Positions 25,464-35,027 of a stretch of 41,025 nucleotides of DNA are shown in pieces. The stretch lies in NCBI GenBank assembly GCA_018402015.1, contig JAGYJL010000016.1:1-41025 (forward strand), in the 5' to 3' direction. How positions within the stretch are numbered: the first letter of the stretch is position 1; each line of letters begins with the position of its first letter. Source of the DNA: Flavobacteriales bacterium (GTDB lineage: Bacteria; Bacteroidota; Bacteroidia; UBA10329). The position numbers were made by a program, and so were the translations under genes. Below the pieces are notes generated by a model. The model ran no database searches. It had not been told where the DNA came from and saw only the letters and a list, made by a program, of their open reading frames with translations.

Positions 25464-26282
25464 TCACAGTTGTGCAATTTTCAATGAATAACCCGCTGGA
25501 AACAACAATTGTTGCGGCTCGTTTTCGAACAATCCAAAAACAGTTGAACCACTTCCGGTCATTGCTGCATATTCCGCTCCTAGATCGATTAGTTGTTCTT
25601 TTAAACTTTCTATTTCAGGATGATTGGGGAAAATGGACGCTTCAAAATCATTTTTCACTGCATTTTTCCATTCCGAAACATCGTTAGCCAGTAATTCTTC
25701 GACCGATGTTTCTGCTTTAACGGGCAGAATTCCTCCGTAAGCTTCTTTCGTACCGATATGAATGTTCGGGTTTACCAATGCTATCCAATAACCAGAAAGA
25801 TCGATATCAAATGGCTTAAGCACTTCTCCTCTTCCCGTTACGTAAGCGGGTTTGTTTCGGATAAAGAAAGGACAATCGCTACCTACCGTGGAAACGATTT
25901 CTTCCAGTTTTTCAGCAGAAAGCTTCAACCCGAACAAATCATTGAGCATAACAGCTGTAAAAGCTGCATCGGCACTACCTCCACCCAAACCAGCCCCGAT
26001 AGGCACGATTTTATGCAAGTGGATCTTGACAGATGGCAGATCAAACTCATCATGCATGAGTTGATAGACCTGCTCGCAGAGATTCAGATTTCCGTTGGAT
26101 GGAATTTCAATGCCGGAGGAGGTAAACTTCACCTTGCCTCTACCTGACTTTTCGGGAACGACCTCCAGAATATCACACCACGGAATTGGATAGAAAACGC
26201 TTTCAATGTCATGATAGCCATCATCGCGCTTGCGCACCACATTCAACCCAAGGTTGATCTTTGCATTTGGGTAACTGATCAC
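25464..26282 (-). CDS. ispE: 4-diphosphocytidyl-2-C-methyl-D-erythritol kinase
   Basis: It encodes 272 residues, starting with GTG at 26282 (no better ATG is near). It phosphorylates CDP-ME in the MEP pathway. The GHMP-kinase motif [15 protein letters not shown] is at 94-108, the catalytic Lys is expected at K8 and the catalytic Asp at D136 ([10 protein letters not shown]). Motif 3 is [12 protein letters not shown] near the C-terminus. It is the first gene of a likely ispE-porQ-cmk minus-strand operon with a 68-bp gap to porQ. A -7-like TATTTTCG (26287-26294) lies so close that the mRNA may be leaderless. It is divergent from accA. Confidence 0.94.
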   Translation of the reverse strand: MISYPNAKINLGLNVVRKRDDGYHDIESVFYPIPWCDILEVVPEKSGRGKVKFTSSGIEIPSNGNLNLCEQVYQLMHDEFDLPSVKIHLHKIVPIGAGLGGGSADAAFTAVMLNDLFGLKLSAEKLEEIVSTVGSDCPFFIRNKPAYVTGRGEVLKPFDIDLSGYWIALVNPNIHIGTKEAYGGILPVKAETSVEELLANDVSEWKNAVKNDFEASIFPNHPEIESLKEQLIDLGAEYAAMTGSGSTVFGLFENEPQQLLFPAGYSLKIAQL

Positions 26283-26368
26283 GGGCCGAAAATAAGCGCA
26301 AACGCTTAACCAAAGGAATCCGCGTCAGTTGTGTACAACAACTATCTTCGCAGCCTAAATTCAGAATC

Positions 26369-27328
26369 ATGGCAATGATCTATCTCGATTTTGAAAGTGA
26401 CATTCAGGAGCTGGAAGAACAGCTCGAGAAGTCGCGTGCCATTCAAGAAAAGGGTAAAGTTGATGTAAGTAAGACCATCGAAGAACTGGAAGTAAGCATT
26501 AAACTCCGGTTAAAAGAGATCTACAGTTCGCTTACTCCGTGGCAACGGGTGCAGGTTTCGCGTCATACGCAAAGGCCCTACACTTTAGCATATATCAACG
26601 CGCTTACAGAAGGCACTTTCGTGGAGCTACATGGTGATAGGACCGTGAAAGACGATAAGGCAATGGTTGGCGGCTTCGGAAGCATTGATGGAAAAACGGT
26701 AATGCTCATCGGACAGCAAAAAGGCATCAATACCAAAATGCGCCAGTACAGAAATTTCGGAATGGCCAATCCCGAAGGCTACCGAAAGGCGTTGCGCCTT
26801 ATGAAGTTGGCGGAGAAATTCAACAAACCCGTCATCACATTCATCGACACACCAGGGGCATTTCCAGGAATTGAGGCCGAGGAACGCGGACAGGCAGAAG
26901 CCATTGCTCGCAACCTCATTGAAATGGTTCAGCTCAGAGTTCCGATCATTTGCGTTGTGATTGGCGAAGGTGCTTCTGGTGGAGCAATAGGCATTGGTGT
27001 TGGCGACAAGGTTTTTATGCTGGAGAACACGTGGTACTCCGTCATTTCGCCAGAAAGTTGTTCAACCATTCTGTGGAGAACAAGAGACCAGAAAGAGCAA
27101 GCTGCCGAAGCCTTGAAACTGACGGCTGAAGACATGCTGGAGAACAAAATGATCGATGCCATTATTCCTGAGCCCTTAGGAGGCGCGCATCGGGATTTTG
27201 AAACTTCTTTTGCAAATGTTAAGAAGGAGATCAAAAAGCATTTAACGCGTTTGCACAACATGGATGCAGACGAGCGAATACAGAAAAGAATAGATAAGTA
27301 CACCCAAATGGGGGTTTTCAATGAGTGA
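26369..27328 (+). CDS. accA: Acetyl-CoA carboxylase carboxyltransferase subunit alpha
   Basis: It encodes 319 residues, the normal length. With AccD it transfers the carboxyl group from biotin to acetyl-CoA, giving malonyl-CoA. Family blocks include the N-terminal coiled region ([14 protein letters not shown]-like, 10-45), [58 protein letters not shown] and [10 protein letters not shown]. The last 8 bp overlap the start of gatB, and the run of tightly spaced genes up to the TlpA-like gene looks like one operon. Confidence 0.97.
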   Translation: MAMIYLDFESDIQELEEQLEKSRAIQEKGKVDVSKTIEELEVSIKLRLKEIYSSLTPWQRVQVSRHTQRPYTLAYINALTEGTFVELHGDRTVKDDKAMVGGFGSIDGKTVMLIGQQKGINTKMRQYRNFGMANPEGYRKALRLMKLAEKFNKPVITFIDTPGAFPGIEAEERGQAEAIARNLIEMVQLRVPIICVVIGEGASGGAIGIGVGDKVFMLENTWYSVISPESCSTILWRTRDQKEQAAEALKLTAEDMLENKMIDAIIPEPLGGAHRDFETSFANVKKEIKKHLTRLHNMDADERIQKRIDKYTQMGVFNE

Positions 27329-28775
27329 TATTTTCGAGAAATACCAAGCCGTTATAGGTTTAGAAGTGCACGCGCAGCTACTTACCAAAAGCAAGGCATA
27401 CAGCAGCGACAGTGCAGAATTCGGTGGCATGCCGAACACCAACGTAAGTGTGATAACCCTCGGTCATCCGGGAACCTTGCCACGGGTTAACAGATCGGTA
27501 GTAGACAGCGCCATTAAACTTGGTCTTGCTTGCGGATGCACCATTCGCGAAAGGAACGAATATGCGCGCAAGAACTACTTCTATGCCGACCTTCCAAAAG
27601 GCTACCAGATAACACAGGATACAACTCCAATATGCAACGGAGGTTCGATCCGCATTAAACTTGAAAACGGAGAAACGAAAGACATTCGGATCACTCGGAT
27701 CCATATGGAAGAAGATGCTGGAAAAAGCATGCATGATGTAGATCCATTCGATACGCTCGTTGACCTGAACCGTGCGGGCGTTCCGTTGCTCGAGATCGTT
27801 TCCGAACCAGACATCAGAACTGCCGAAGAAGCATATGCCTATCTCACTGAAGTGAGAAAACTTCTTCGTTACCTAGAGATATGCGATGGCAACATGGAAG
27901 AAGGTTCCATGCGTTGCGATGCCAACATTTCCGTAATGCTAAAAGGTGCCAAGAAGTTCGGTAACCGCGTTGAAGTGAAGAACATGAACTCGATACGGAA
28001 TGTGCAACGCGCCATCCGTTTTGAGATTGAAAGGCAGATTCAAGCCATTGAAGTAGGCGAAAGCATCAGTCAGGATACACGCAGTTTCGATGCATTGAAC
28101 GGAACCACATTCGTAATGCGAAGCAAGGAAATGGCAAACGACTATCGCTATTTCCCAGAACCGGATCTACCACCGGTTATTGTTGACAAACAATGGATAG
28201 AGGAAATCCGCGCAACCATGCCTGCGCTTCCGAACGAACTGCATGAGAAATTCACCAAAGATTTTGGTCTGAACGAGTACGATGCAAGCGTTCTAACTGA
28301 TAGCAAGCCAGTTGCGTTGTACTTCAATGAACTCTCCATACTGACCAAGAATTACAAATCGGCCTCCAATTGGGTAACGGGCGACATCAAATCGTACTTG
28401 AACGAATACGCCATGCATATGGAGGATTTCCCCGTGAAACCGGCCGCCATTGCTGAGCTTATCGCCATTATTGATGATGGAAAGATCAGTCATTCGGCTG
28501 CATCGCAAAAAGTATTTCCTGAACTCTGCGCCCATCCAACAAAATCACCGTTGAAGATCGCAGAGGAGTTTGACCTTATTCAGGAAAGCAATACCGACCA
28601 ATTGGAAGAATGGGTAGATGCGGCATTGGCCATGTATCCTGATAAAGTAGAAGAATACCGCGCTGGGAAGAAAGGAGTTCTAGGCCTCTTTATGGGCGAA
28701 GTAATGAAATTGAGCAAGGGAAAGGCCGACCCGAAACTGGCCAATCAATTAGTAAGACAAAAACTAGAAGGATAA
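27321..28775 (+). CDS. gatB: Asp/Glu-tRNA amidotransferase subunit B
   Basis: It encodes 484 residues. GatB is the tRNA-binding kinase subunit of GatCAB, which converts Glu-tRNA(Gln) and Asp-tRNA(Asn) to the amide forms. Visible blocks are [45 protein letters not shown] and the C-terminal helical YqeY-like domain (about 335-484) that contacts tRNA. The gene overlaps accA by 8 bp and its last base is the first base of the next gene, so translation is coupled throughout. Confidence 0.97.
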   Translation: MSDIFEKYQAVIGLEVHAQLLTKSKAYSSDSAEFGGMPNTNVSVITLGHPGTLPRVNRSVVDSAIKLGLACGCTIRERNEYARKNYFYADLPKGYQITQDTTPICNGGSIRIKLENGETKDIRITRIHMEEDAGKSMHDVDPFDTLVDLNRAGVPLLEIVSEPDIRTAEEAYAYLTEVRKLLRYLEICDGNMEEGSMRCDANISVMLKGAKKFGNRVEVKNMNSIRNVQRAIRFEIERQIQAIEVGESISQDTRSFDALNGTTFVMRSKEMANDYRYFPEPDLPPVIVDKQWIEEIRATMPALPNELHEKFTKDFGLNEYDASVLTDSKPVALYFNELSILTKNYKSASNWVTGDIKSYLNEYAMHMEDFPVKPAAIAELIAIIDDGKISHSAASQKVFPELCAHPTKSPLKIAEEFDLIQESNTDQLEEWVDAALAMYPDKVEEYRAGKKGVLGLFMGEVMKLSKGKADPKLANQLVRQKLEG

Positions 28776-29902
28776 TGAAGGATTGGATGTTGATTATTGC
28801 TGCAGCAGTACTGCTTGCATCATGCGAAGAAAAAGGAGCATCGGTAAAAGGAAATCTATCCAATACGGATGGAGAAACCATTGTATTGGAAAAATTGACA
28901 TCGACAGAAGTAGTTCCTGCAGATTCTATTGAGGTTGATGCCAGTGGCGATTTCAAACTGAGCGTTCCTGAAATGACCGACCCAGGTTTCTATCGCTTAC
29001 GGGTTAACGATAACAACTTCGTTATTCTGCTTTTGGAAAAAGGCGACAAGGCCGAAGTAACTGGCAACGCACTCGATTTTTACAAGAGCTATGAGGTAAT
29101 TGGTTCAGAAGGTTCATCAAAACTGCGCGAATTGGACAAACGTCTCCGTCAGGATTATGAACTTACCGATAGCCTACGTAGAATGTTCATGGATTACCAA
29201 GCGGCCGGAACCTACAACATGGATTCCATCAAGCAGACCATTGATGCCATTTTCTTAGAAGCACAAGAGAAGAAGAACACCTTTATTGAGAAGTACATCA
29301 ATGATAACCCGACTTCCTTGGCAACGCTTTCTGCGGTTCAATCGCTTAAGTATGATGAGTTTGCAGATAAGTTTGATGAAGTAGTGGCAAACTTGGAAAA
29401 AGCCTATCCGAATTCTGATTACGTGAAGCAATTCAAGAAACAGTTGGTAGAGCTAAAAGCCAAACAACAGGCAGCAACACGAACCGGTATTGGTGCGCAG
29501 GCACCTGAAATTGTTATCAGCACGCCAGATGGCGAAACCATCAGACTTTCTGACTTCAGAGGCAAAGTGACGATGATCGACTTCTGGGCATCTTGGTGCA
29601 AGCCATGCCGCGCAGAGAACCCGAATGTGGTCCGTGTTTACAACCAGTATAAGGACAAAGGCTTCGAAATATTTGGGGTTTCGTTGGATAGAGACAAGCA
29701 ACAGTGGTTAGACGCTATTAAGCAAGACGGCCTTACTTGGAAACACGGAAGCGAGCTTCAGTTCTGGCAATCGAGTTTTGTACCTGCCTACAGTTTAGAT
29801 GGTATACCAATGACATATCTGTTGGATGAGAACGGAATTATCATTGCCAAAGGCTTGCGTGGTGCAGAACTCGAAGCAAGACTGAAGGAAATTTTTGGAT
29901 AG
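28775..29902 (+). CDS. TlpA/ResA-like thioredoxin lipoprotein with DUF4369 domain
   Basis: It encodes 375 residues. The lipobox LLASC puts the lipid on Cys17, so it faces the periplasm. Residues 20-110 resemble a DUF4369 domain, 115-235 are helical, and 240-375 form a thioredoxin/AhpC-TSA fold with W274-C275-K-P-C278 (WCKPC) as the redox site. Such proteins reduce disulfides in apocytochromes or other envelope proteins. The start is shared with the last base of the gatB stop, so it is co-translated with it. A promoterless, tightly coupled position suggests constitutive expression. Confidence 0.93.
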   Translation: MKDWMLIIAAAVLLASCEEKGASVKGNLSNTDGETIVLEKLTSTEVVPADSIEVDASGDFKLSVPEMTDPGFYRLRVNDNNFVILLLEKGDKAEVTGNALDFYKSYEVIGSEGSSKLRELDKRLRQDYELTDSLRRMFMDYQAAGTYNMDSIKQTIDAIFLEAQEKKNTFIEKYINDNPTSLATLSAVQSLKYDEFADKFDEVVANLEKAYPNSDYVKQFKKQLVELKAKQQAATRTGIGAQAPEIVISTPDGETIRLSDFRGKVTMIDFWASWCKPCRAENPNVVRVYNQYKDKGFEIFGVSLDRDKQQWLDAIKQDGLTWKHGSELQFWQSSFVPAYSLDGIPMTYLLDENGIIIAKGLRGAELEARLKEIFG

Positions 29903-29945
29903 TTTCAGCGTTAGCCGCTCATCCAAGCGCTATTAAACCAATCAT

Positions 29946-29968
29946 CATTGCGAGGAACAAAGCAGTCT
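29946..29968. repeat. Copy of a widespread intergenic repeat at the M1 peptidase start
   Basis: The stretch starting cattgcgaggaacaaagcag resembles a dispersed repeat (core CATTGCGAGGAACGAAGCAATC) that I recall from many bacterial genomes. Two or three mismatches separate them. The only usable start for the next gene, TTG 29948, lies inside it. Confidence 0.45.
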
Positions 29969-32900
29969 TTGTCGGCAATTTCTGAAGGAGAAAGCTTCAG
30001 TTATTTCCGTTGCATCGTACCGTTTTTTCTCCTTCTCTTTTCACCCTTTCCCCTACTCGCCCAAGCGTATTGGCAGCAAGAGGTGAATTATGAAATTCAT
30101 GTTTCATTGGATGACGAGCGGCATCAGTTTCATGCTTCCGAGACCATCGAATATGTAAACAACTCTCCCAACACGCTCCATTTCATCTGGTTTCATCTGT
30201 GGCCAAATGCGTACCGCGATGGCAAAACTGCCCTATCGAAACAAATGCGACAAGATGACGACCTCACCCTGTTCTTCTCTAAATACAAAGACCGCGGTTG
30301 GATCGATAGTCTGCAATTTGAGATCAATGGAGAGCCCGCACGCATGGAACTTGACATGAAGAACCCCGACATCTGTCGTGTTTTTCTCGATAAGCCGCTT
30401 CAAACTGGAGAAAGAATCACCATTTCAACTCCATTTCGAGTTCAGATTCCTAAGGGAATATTCTCGCGTTTGGGGCATTTGGATCAAGCATATCAGATAA
30501 CACAATGGTATCCGAAACCAGCTGTTTACGATAAAGATGGTTGGCATCAGATGCCTTACCTCGGTCAGGGCGAATTCTACTCGGAGTTCGGCTCGTTTGA
30601 TGTGCACATTACGCTGCCAGAAAACTATGTTGTTGGCGCAACCGGAGATCTGGTAAACGGAGAAAAGGAACTTGCTTGGCTAGATCGGAAAGTTGAGAAC
30701 ACAAAAGCCATTATCGATTCGGTTGACTATTACGACCTCTCTTTTCCAGCATCTTCCAGCGCAACAAAAACATTGCATTATCATCAAGAGAAAGTGCATG
30801 ATTTTGCTTGGTTTGCAGATAAGCGATACCATGTATTGAAAGGCGAAGTTGAACTGCCCGAATCTGGCCGTAAGGTTACCACATGGGCCATGTTCACGAA
30901 TAACGAGGCCGACCTGTGGGCCAATTCCATCGAATATCTTAACGATGCCACGTACTTCTACTCCAAGTGGGTTGGCGAGTATCCGTACAACCATGTTACA
31001 GCAGTAGATGGTGTTCTGTCTGAAGGTGGCGGCATGGAATATCCCAACATTACCATTATTGGGCAAAGTGGCGATGCCATTTCTCTGGAAGAGGTGATAA
31101 TGCACGAGGTGGGCCACAATTGGTTCTACGGCCTATTGGCCAGTAACGAACGTGATCATCCGTGGATGGATGAAGGATTGAACTCCTTTATTGAGGTGCG
31201 TTACATGAAGCGGAAGTACCCATCTCTGACCTTCGAGCAGTTGTTAGGCGGTGGCAAACTGCGCAACTTTGCGCTTAAATGGGTGGGTGCCAAGGATATT
31301 CCGTACGACAAGTTGGGGCAGCATGCGTATATGCTACAGGCCAGAAACAATCGCGATCAAGCCATTGAGCTACCTTCTAACGAATACACCAGCATCAATT
31401 ACGGTAGTATTGTTTACACCAAAACGGCCTTCGTTTACCAGTATCTGGAAGCATACATCGGTAGAGAGAAAATGGATGAAGTACTTCACACCTACTTCAA
31501 CCAATGGAAATTCAAACACCCACAGCCAGCAGATTTTGAACGTGTTGTCCAGCAAGTTACAGGCGATTCGCTGAAGTGGTTCTTTGATGGCATTATCCGC
31601 TCTGCTGATAAGGTAGATTATTCGGTGGGTAGAATTCTGCGCACGGCAGATACGCTACGTGTAAAAGTTCGGAACCTTGGTTCGATAGCTGCACCTTTTC
31701 CTTTAGCAGTCATTCGGGGTGAGGATACCGTTGCCATGGGTTGGCAACACGGTGTCGAACGGTCTGGATGGATAAATATTCCCTGCTCCGATTGCGATAA
31801 GGTGATCATTGACCCACAGCGTTTGATGCCAGACATTGACCGTAAGAACAACACCATGCGCGTACATGGTATCTTCCGAAAAACGGAAACCATACAACCG
31901 CGTTTTGTAGCCTATTACGAGGATCCGAATAAAACGCAATTCGGCCTTGCCCCAACCATTGGCTGGAATACCTATGATGGTTTCATGCTTGGTTTTGCCG
32001 TTTACAACGACCTGCTTCCAAAGAACAAATTCTCGTACATGATCATGCCTATGTGGGCGTTTGGCTCCAGAACAGTCACTGGTTCGGGTAGATTGGCGTA
32101 CACTTTCCACCAAAAACAGCAATTTCCAAATGTGACCATTGCCGTAACAGGTCAAAGATTCAACGTAGGAAGGATATCTCCGTTCTATAATCCAAGCGAT
32201 GCTTTCAGTCCACAGTTACCGAGAAACATTATAAGGCCCGAACTACACTTCGATTTTCTACCAGAACACAGACGCTCGAATCGCGAACAGAGCATCCGGC
32301 TACGTAATACCATGTACATTACCGAAACGGGTAAACTTATCCGCAACATTCCCCAGATCACCTATCACTGGAAACAGGCATTCTCTCCTCACATTGGGGA
32401 ATTGACTGCCGACCTACAATGGTTGAACAATGAAGCAAAGCTTAGTCTGGAGGCCATCTATCGCTTCAAATTCAAGAAAGGATATGGATTCAGAGCGCGC
32501 TTGTTCTTTGGTAAGTTCATTGTAAGATCCTCTACCAGAGCCTTCAATTTCAGAATGAGTTCGTGGCGAGAATACGAGGATTACCTGTACGAAGGCACGT
32601 ACATTGGGCGTAAGTTGGATAACGGATTCTTAAGTCAGCAGATGATGGAGGCCGATGGCGGTTTCAAAAGTTTTATGCGTGTTGGACAGACCAATGATTG
32701 GCTTTTAGCGCTGAACCTAAGCTCTACGGTTTATAGAAAGATACCGATCGAATTCTTCGCAAGCGTAGGGACCTACGCAAATGCGGGAAGCATTTTTCCC
32801 GGCTCACAGCTTTTTTTGGCCGAATTCGGAGCCAGCGTTATCATTGTGCGCGATGTGTTGGAGGTTCATTTTCCTTTCCTTGTTTCGAAGAACATAAAGG

Positions 32901-33004
32901 ATGATCTTGCGCTCTCAAGACCGAGCTATGGTCAACAGATAAGGTTCACCTTCAATTTGAATGAACTCAAACCGATACAACGACTACAAAAGCTGCTGAA
33001 TTGA
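29948..33004 (+). CDS. Large M1-family metallopeptidase with a possible C-terminal outer-membrane barrel
   Basis: It encodes up to 1018 residues; no ATG precedes the signal-peptide-like region (SYFRCIVPFFLLLFSPF, then LLAQA), so the start is TTG 29948 or TTG 29969. An aminopeptidase N-type beta domain (about 45-250) comes first, then the exopeptidase GGMEYP (361-366) and the zinc site H386-E-V-G-H390 with E409. The domain after it (about 585-640) looks beta-rich. Residues 650-1018 have amphipathic strands (NTYDGFMLGFAVYND, RLAYTFHQKQQF, GYGFRARLFFGKF) that suggest a beta-barrel. If so the peptidase would be held at the outer membrane. It precedes lpxH by 2 bp. Confidence 0.9.
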   Translation: MRGTKQSLSAISEGESFSYFRCIVPFFLLLFSPFPLLAQAYWQQEVNYEIHVSLDDERHQFHASETIEYVNNSPNTLHFIWFHLWPNAYRDGKTALSKQMRQDDDLTLFFSKYKDRGWIDSLQFEINGEPARMELDMKNPDICRVFLDKPLQTGERITISTPFRVQIPKGIFSRLGHLDQAYQITQWYPKPAVYDKDGWHQMPYLGQGEFYSEFGSFDVHITLPENYVVGATGDLVNGEKELAWLDRKVENTKAIIDSVDYYDLSFPASSSATKTLHYHQEKVHDFAWFADKRYHVLKGEVELPESGRKVTTWAMFTNNEADLWANSIEYLNDATYFYSKWVGEYPYNHVTAVDGVLSEGGGMEYPNITIIGQSGDAISLEEVIMHEVGHNWFYGLLASNERDHPWMDEGLNSFIEVRYMKRKYPSLTFEQLLGGGKLRNFALKWVGAKDIPYDKLGQHAYMLQARNNRDQAIELPSNEYTSINYGSIVYTKTAFVYQYLEAYIGREKMDEVLHTYFNQWKFKHPQPADFERVVQQVTGDSLKWFFDGIIRSADKVDYSVGRILRTADTLRVKVRNLGSIAAPFPLAVIRGEDTVAMGWQHGVERSGWINIPCSDCDKVIIDPQRLMPDIDRKNNTMRVHGIFRKTETIQPRFVAYYEDPNKTQFGLAPTIGWNTYDGFMLGFAVYNDLLPKNKFSYMIMPMWAFGSRTVTGSGRLAYTFHQKQQFPNVTIAVTGQRFNVGRISPFYNPSDAFSPQLPRNIIRPELHFDFLPEHRRSNREQSIRLRNTMYITETGKLIRNIPQITYHWKQAFSPHIGELTADLQWLNNEAKLSLEAIYRFKFKKGYGFRARLFFGKFIVRSSTRAFNFRMSSWREYEDYLYEGTYIGRKLDNGFLSQQMMEADGGFKSFMRVGQTNDWLLALNLSSTVYRKIPIEFFASVGTYANAGSIFPGSQLFLAEFGASVIIVRDVLEVHFPFLVSKNIKDDLALSRPSYGQQIRFTFNLNELKPIQRLQKLLN

Positions 33005-33006
33005 GC

Positions 33007-33753
33007 ATGGCCAAGAACATCTATTTCGCTTCCGATTTTCACTTGGGTGTTCCGAATAAGGAAGTAAGTAGCGCGCGCGAGAAACTTCTGATCTCTTGGC
33101 TAGACAGCATTGCCGAAAAGGCAGAAGAGATCTACTTGGTTGGCGATGTGTTCGATTTCTGGTATGAATACGGTACCGTTATTCCAAAAGGATTTGTGCG
33201 GTTTCAGGCAAAACTTGCAGAGCTGTGCGATAAGGGCATTCAGGTTCATCTGTTTATTGGAAACCACGATATGTGGATGTTCAATTATTTTGAAGAGGAA
33301 CTTGGCGTAAAAATGCACCGCCAACCGATTACGCGCCAATGGAACGGAAAGAAATTCTTTATTGGTCATGGCGATGGCCTTGGCCCTGGCGACCACGGTT
33401 ACAAGTTCATTAAGAAGGTCTTTGCCAACCCCTTAAGCATTTGGCTGTTCAAATGGTTGCATCCGGATATTGGAGTTGGGCTGGCCAATTTCTGGAGCGG
33501 AAGAAGCCGCAATGCCAACATGGCTGACGATGAGATCTACCATGGCGATGAGAACGAATGGCTGCTACAATTCTGCCGAACCACGCTAAAAGAAGAGCAT
33601 TTCGACTATTTCATTTTCGGGCACCGCCACATGGTGCTCGATAAACCTGTGGATCAAAATGCCCGCTACATTAACCTTGGTGCCTGGTTCAAAGACCCAC
33701 ACTTTGCTGTTTGGAATGGGGATAATCTTGTACTCCAAAAAGTTATCGATTGA
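33007..33753 (+). CDS. lpxH: UDP-2,3-diacylglucosamine diphosphatase, LpxH type
   Basis: It encodes 248 residues from ATG 33007 (a TTG two codons earlier overlaps the M1 stop). It hydrolyses UDP-2,3-diacylglucosamine to lipid X in lipid A synthesis at the inner membrane. All calcineurin-like metal motifs are present: D10-F-H12, GDVFDFW (46-52), GNHD (85-88), HGDG (121-124) and GHRH near the C-terminus. A hydrophobic insert typical of LpxH (about 140-175) is seen. It is translated in the accA-gatB run and is followed by a phosphoribosyltransferase gene. Confidence 0.93.
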   Translation: MAKNIYFASDFHLGVPNKEVSSAREKLLISWLDSIAEKAEEIYLVGDVFDFWYEYGTVIPKGFVRFQAKLAELCDKGIQVHLFIGNHDMWMFNYFEEELGVKMHRQPITRQWNGKKFFIGHGDGLGPGDHGYKFIKKVFANPLSIWLFKWLHPDIGVGLANFWSGRSRNANMADDEIYHGDENEWLLQFCRTTLKEEHFDYFIFGHRHMVLDKPVDQNARYINLGAWFKDPHFAVWNGDNLVLQKVID

Positions 33754-33779
33754 GTAATTTGCAACGAAAATCATCAAGC

Positions 33780-34283
33780 ATGAGCGCAGTTCAGACCATT
33801 GTACTTAACGAAACACAGATCGATCAGAAAATAGACCGGTTGGCCTTTCAGATATATGAGAACCACTCAGAGGAAACAGCGATCATCATTGCCGGAATTG
33901 AGGGCAATGGTTACAAACTGGCCGAACTGCTTACGGAGCGCTTATCGAAGTTCTCTGACATGAAGGTGACCTTGGTTTCCGTTTTTGTGAACAAGCAGGA
34001 CCCTTTGGCCGAAAAGGCTTCTGTGGAACTTGAAAAGGCAGATGCGGAAGACAAGGTGGTGATACTGGTGGATGATGTACTGAACAGCGGCAAGACCTTT
34101 ATTTACGGCATTAAGCACTTTCTGAAAGTGCGCTTAAAGGCGCTTAGAACGGTAGCGTTGGTAGACCGAGACCATAAGCGTTTTCCTGTAAAGGCAGATT
34201 ACGTTGGACTGCATTTGAGCACAACACTACAAGAACATGTGCGCGTAGTGTTGGAAGGAGAGAAAGCTGTTTACTTGGAGTGA
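33780..34283 (+). CDS. PyrR-like phosphoribosyltransferase
   Basis: It encodes 167 residues from ATG 33780; a frame from TTG 33750 would add ten residues. The PRPP motif is VVILVDDVLNSGKTFIYG (about 94-111). The end (ADYVGLHLSTTLQEHVRVVLE) matches the PyrR pattern at the same place, but the GLQPRG hood block of PyrR is replaced by GIEGNGYK. It is therefore a second, divergent PyrR-type phosphoribosyltransferase, beside the true PyrR at 19571. The substrate base is unknown. A MITE-like repeat follows its stop. Confidence 0.88.
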   Translation: MSAVQTIVLNETQIDQKIDRLAFQIYENHSEETAIIIAGIEGNGYKLAELLTERLSKFSDMKVTLVSVFVNKQDPLAEKASVELEKADAEDKVVILVDDVLNSGKTFIYGIKHFLKVRLKALRTVALVDRDHKRFPVKADYVGLHLSTTLQEHVRVVLEGEKAVYLE

Positions 34284-34288
34284 ACGTT

Positions 34289-34407
34289 TTGACCTCCCCC
34301 AGCCCCTCCTCTCCGGGAGGGGAGTTGTCACATTTTAGATAGGTATGGTCAGTGCGCCATTCTCCCCATTTGAAAGGGGGAGTACCGCGTAGCGGGGAGG
34401 GGGTCAA
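34289..34407. repeat. MITE-like GC-rich repeat forming the aroK 3' end
   Basis: The element of about 119 bp has inverted ends (ttgacctccccc at 34289-34300 and its near complement ending gggggtcaa at 34407). It holds an internal 7-bp hairpin (34303-34322) and a small ccgc-gta-gcgg hairpin (34385-34395). It resembles non-coding repeats that I recall in many Bacteroidota genomes. Its right end includes the TGA of aroK (34404-34406), and it fills the whole gap between the phosphoribosyltransferase and aroK. Confidence 0.75.
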
Positions 34408-34904
34408 CCATTCAACTGCTCAACTAGCGCATCAATATCCAGATTCACGCCATTTACCGTCCGTTGGGCGCGGGTGTAAAATGCATCGCGTTTGCTTATC
34501 TGAAACTCCACTTTCTTCAGCATCTTATCTTCTGGCAATCCTTTTAGAATCGGGCGTTCTTCCTTGCTAGATAGAACACGGTCTACCACTGCTTTGGGGC
34601 TCATTTGCAGATAGATGGTAACACCAACGGCATTCATTTCGTCCATTGATTCGAAAAAACATGGTGTGCCGCCTCCTGTGGCCATTACATAATCATCTTT
34701 TGCCAGCCATTTTCGTAGTTCGGTCTGCTCCCGTTTACGGAACGATTTCTCTCCTTCTGCCTTGAAGATCTCTGGGATGGACATACCAGCTGCCTTTTCA
34801 ATTTCAGCGTCAAGATCAACGGCAGCAAGTCCAAGCTTCTTGGCCAATTTTTTGGCAGCAGTGGATTTTCCACTTGCCATGTATCCGATGAGAAAAACCT
34901 TCAT
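34404..34904 (-). CDS. aroK: Shikimate kinase
   Basis: It encodes 166 residues, the usual length. It phosphorylates shikimate at the 3-hydroxyl in aromatic amino acid synthesis. The P-loop is GYMASGKS (7-14); the shikimate-binding Asp is in DLD (30-32); Arg is in FRKRE (55-59); GGGTP (77-81) is the next binding block; and RPIL (near 118-121) holds the lid Arg. Its stop codon is supplied by the inverted end of the repeat at 34289-34407, so the C-terminal residues (QLNG) adjoin repeat sequence. It is an isolated minus-strand gene. Confidence 0.94.
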   Translation of the reverse strand: MKVFLIGYMASGKSTAAKKLAKKLGLAAVDLDAEIEKAAGMSIPEIFKAEGEKSFRKREQTELRKWLAKDDYVMATGGGTPCFFESMDEMNAVGVTIYLQMSPKAVVDRVLSSKEERPILKGLPEDKMLKKVEFQISKRDAFYTRAQRTVNGVNLDIDALVEQLNG

Positions 34905-34925
34905 TTTTTAAGATCAGTTATTAAA

Positions 34926-34953
34926 GATCAAGGGGTAAGGATCAAGGGGTAAG
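34926..34953. repeat. Two exact tandem copies of a 14-bp unit
   Basis: The unit gatcaaggggtaag occurs twice head to tail and is followed by a decayed copy (gattaaggattag). The array lies in the aroK-dehydrogenase gap. Confidence 0.85.
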
Positions 34954-34971
34954 GATTAAGGATTAGTGACT

Positions 34972-35027
34972 TACTCATTACTCATTACTCACTCCTCATT
35001 ACTAATTACTAATTACTAATTACTCAC
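34972..35027. repeat. Eight head-to-tail heptamers reaching into the dehydrogenase 3' end
   Basis: Eight units of tactcat / tactaat type (some with one or two changes: tactcac, tcctcat) run without a break. The dehydrogenase stop codon (35016-35018) and its last codons lie inside the final units. The units are too short and lack spacers, so this is not a CRISPR array. Confidence 0.85.

Noticed and set aside
34972-35027. Regular short repeats as a CRISPR array
   Set aside because: The units are 7 bp, run without spacers and no cas genes are near.
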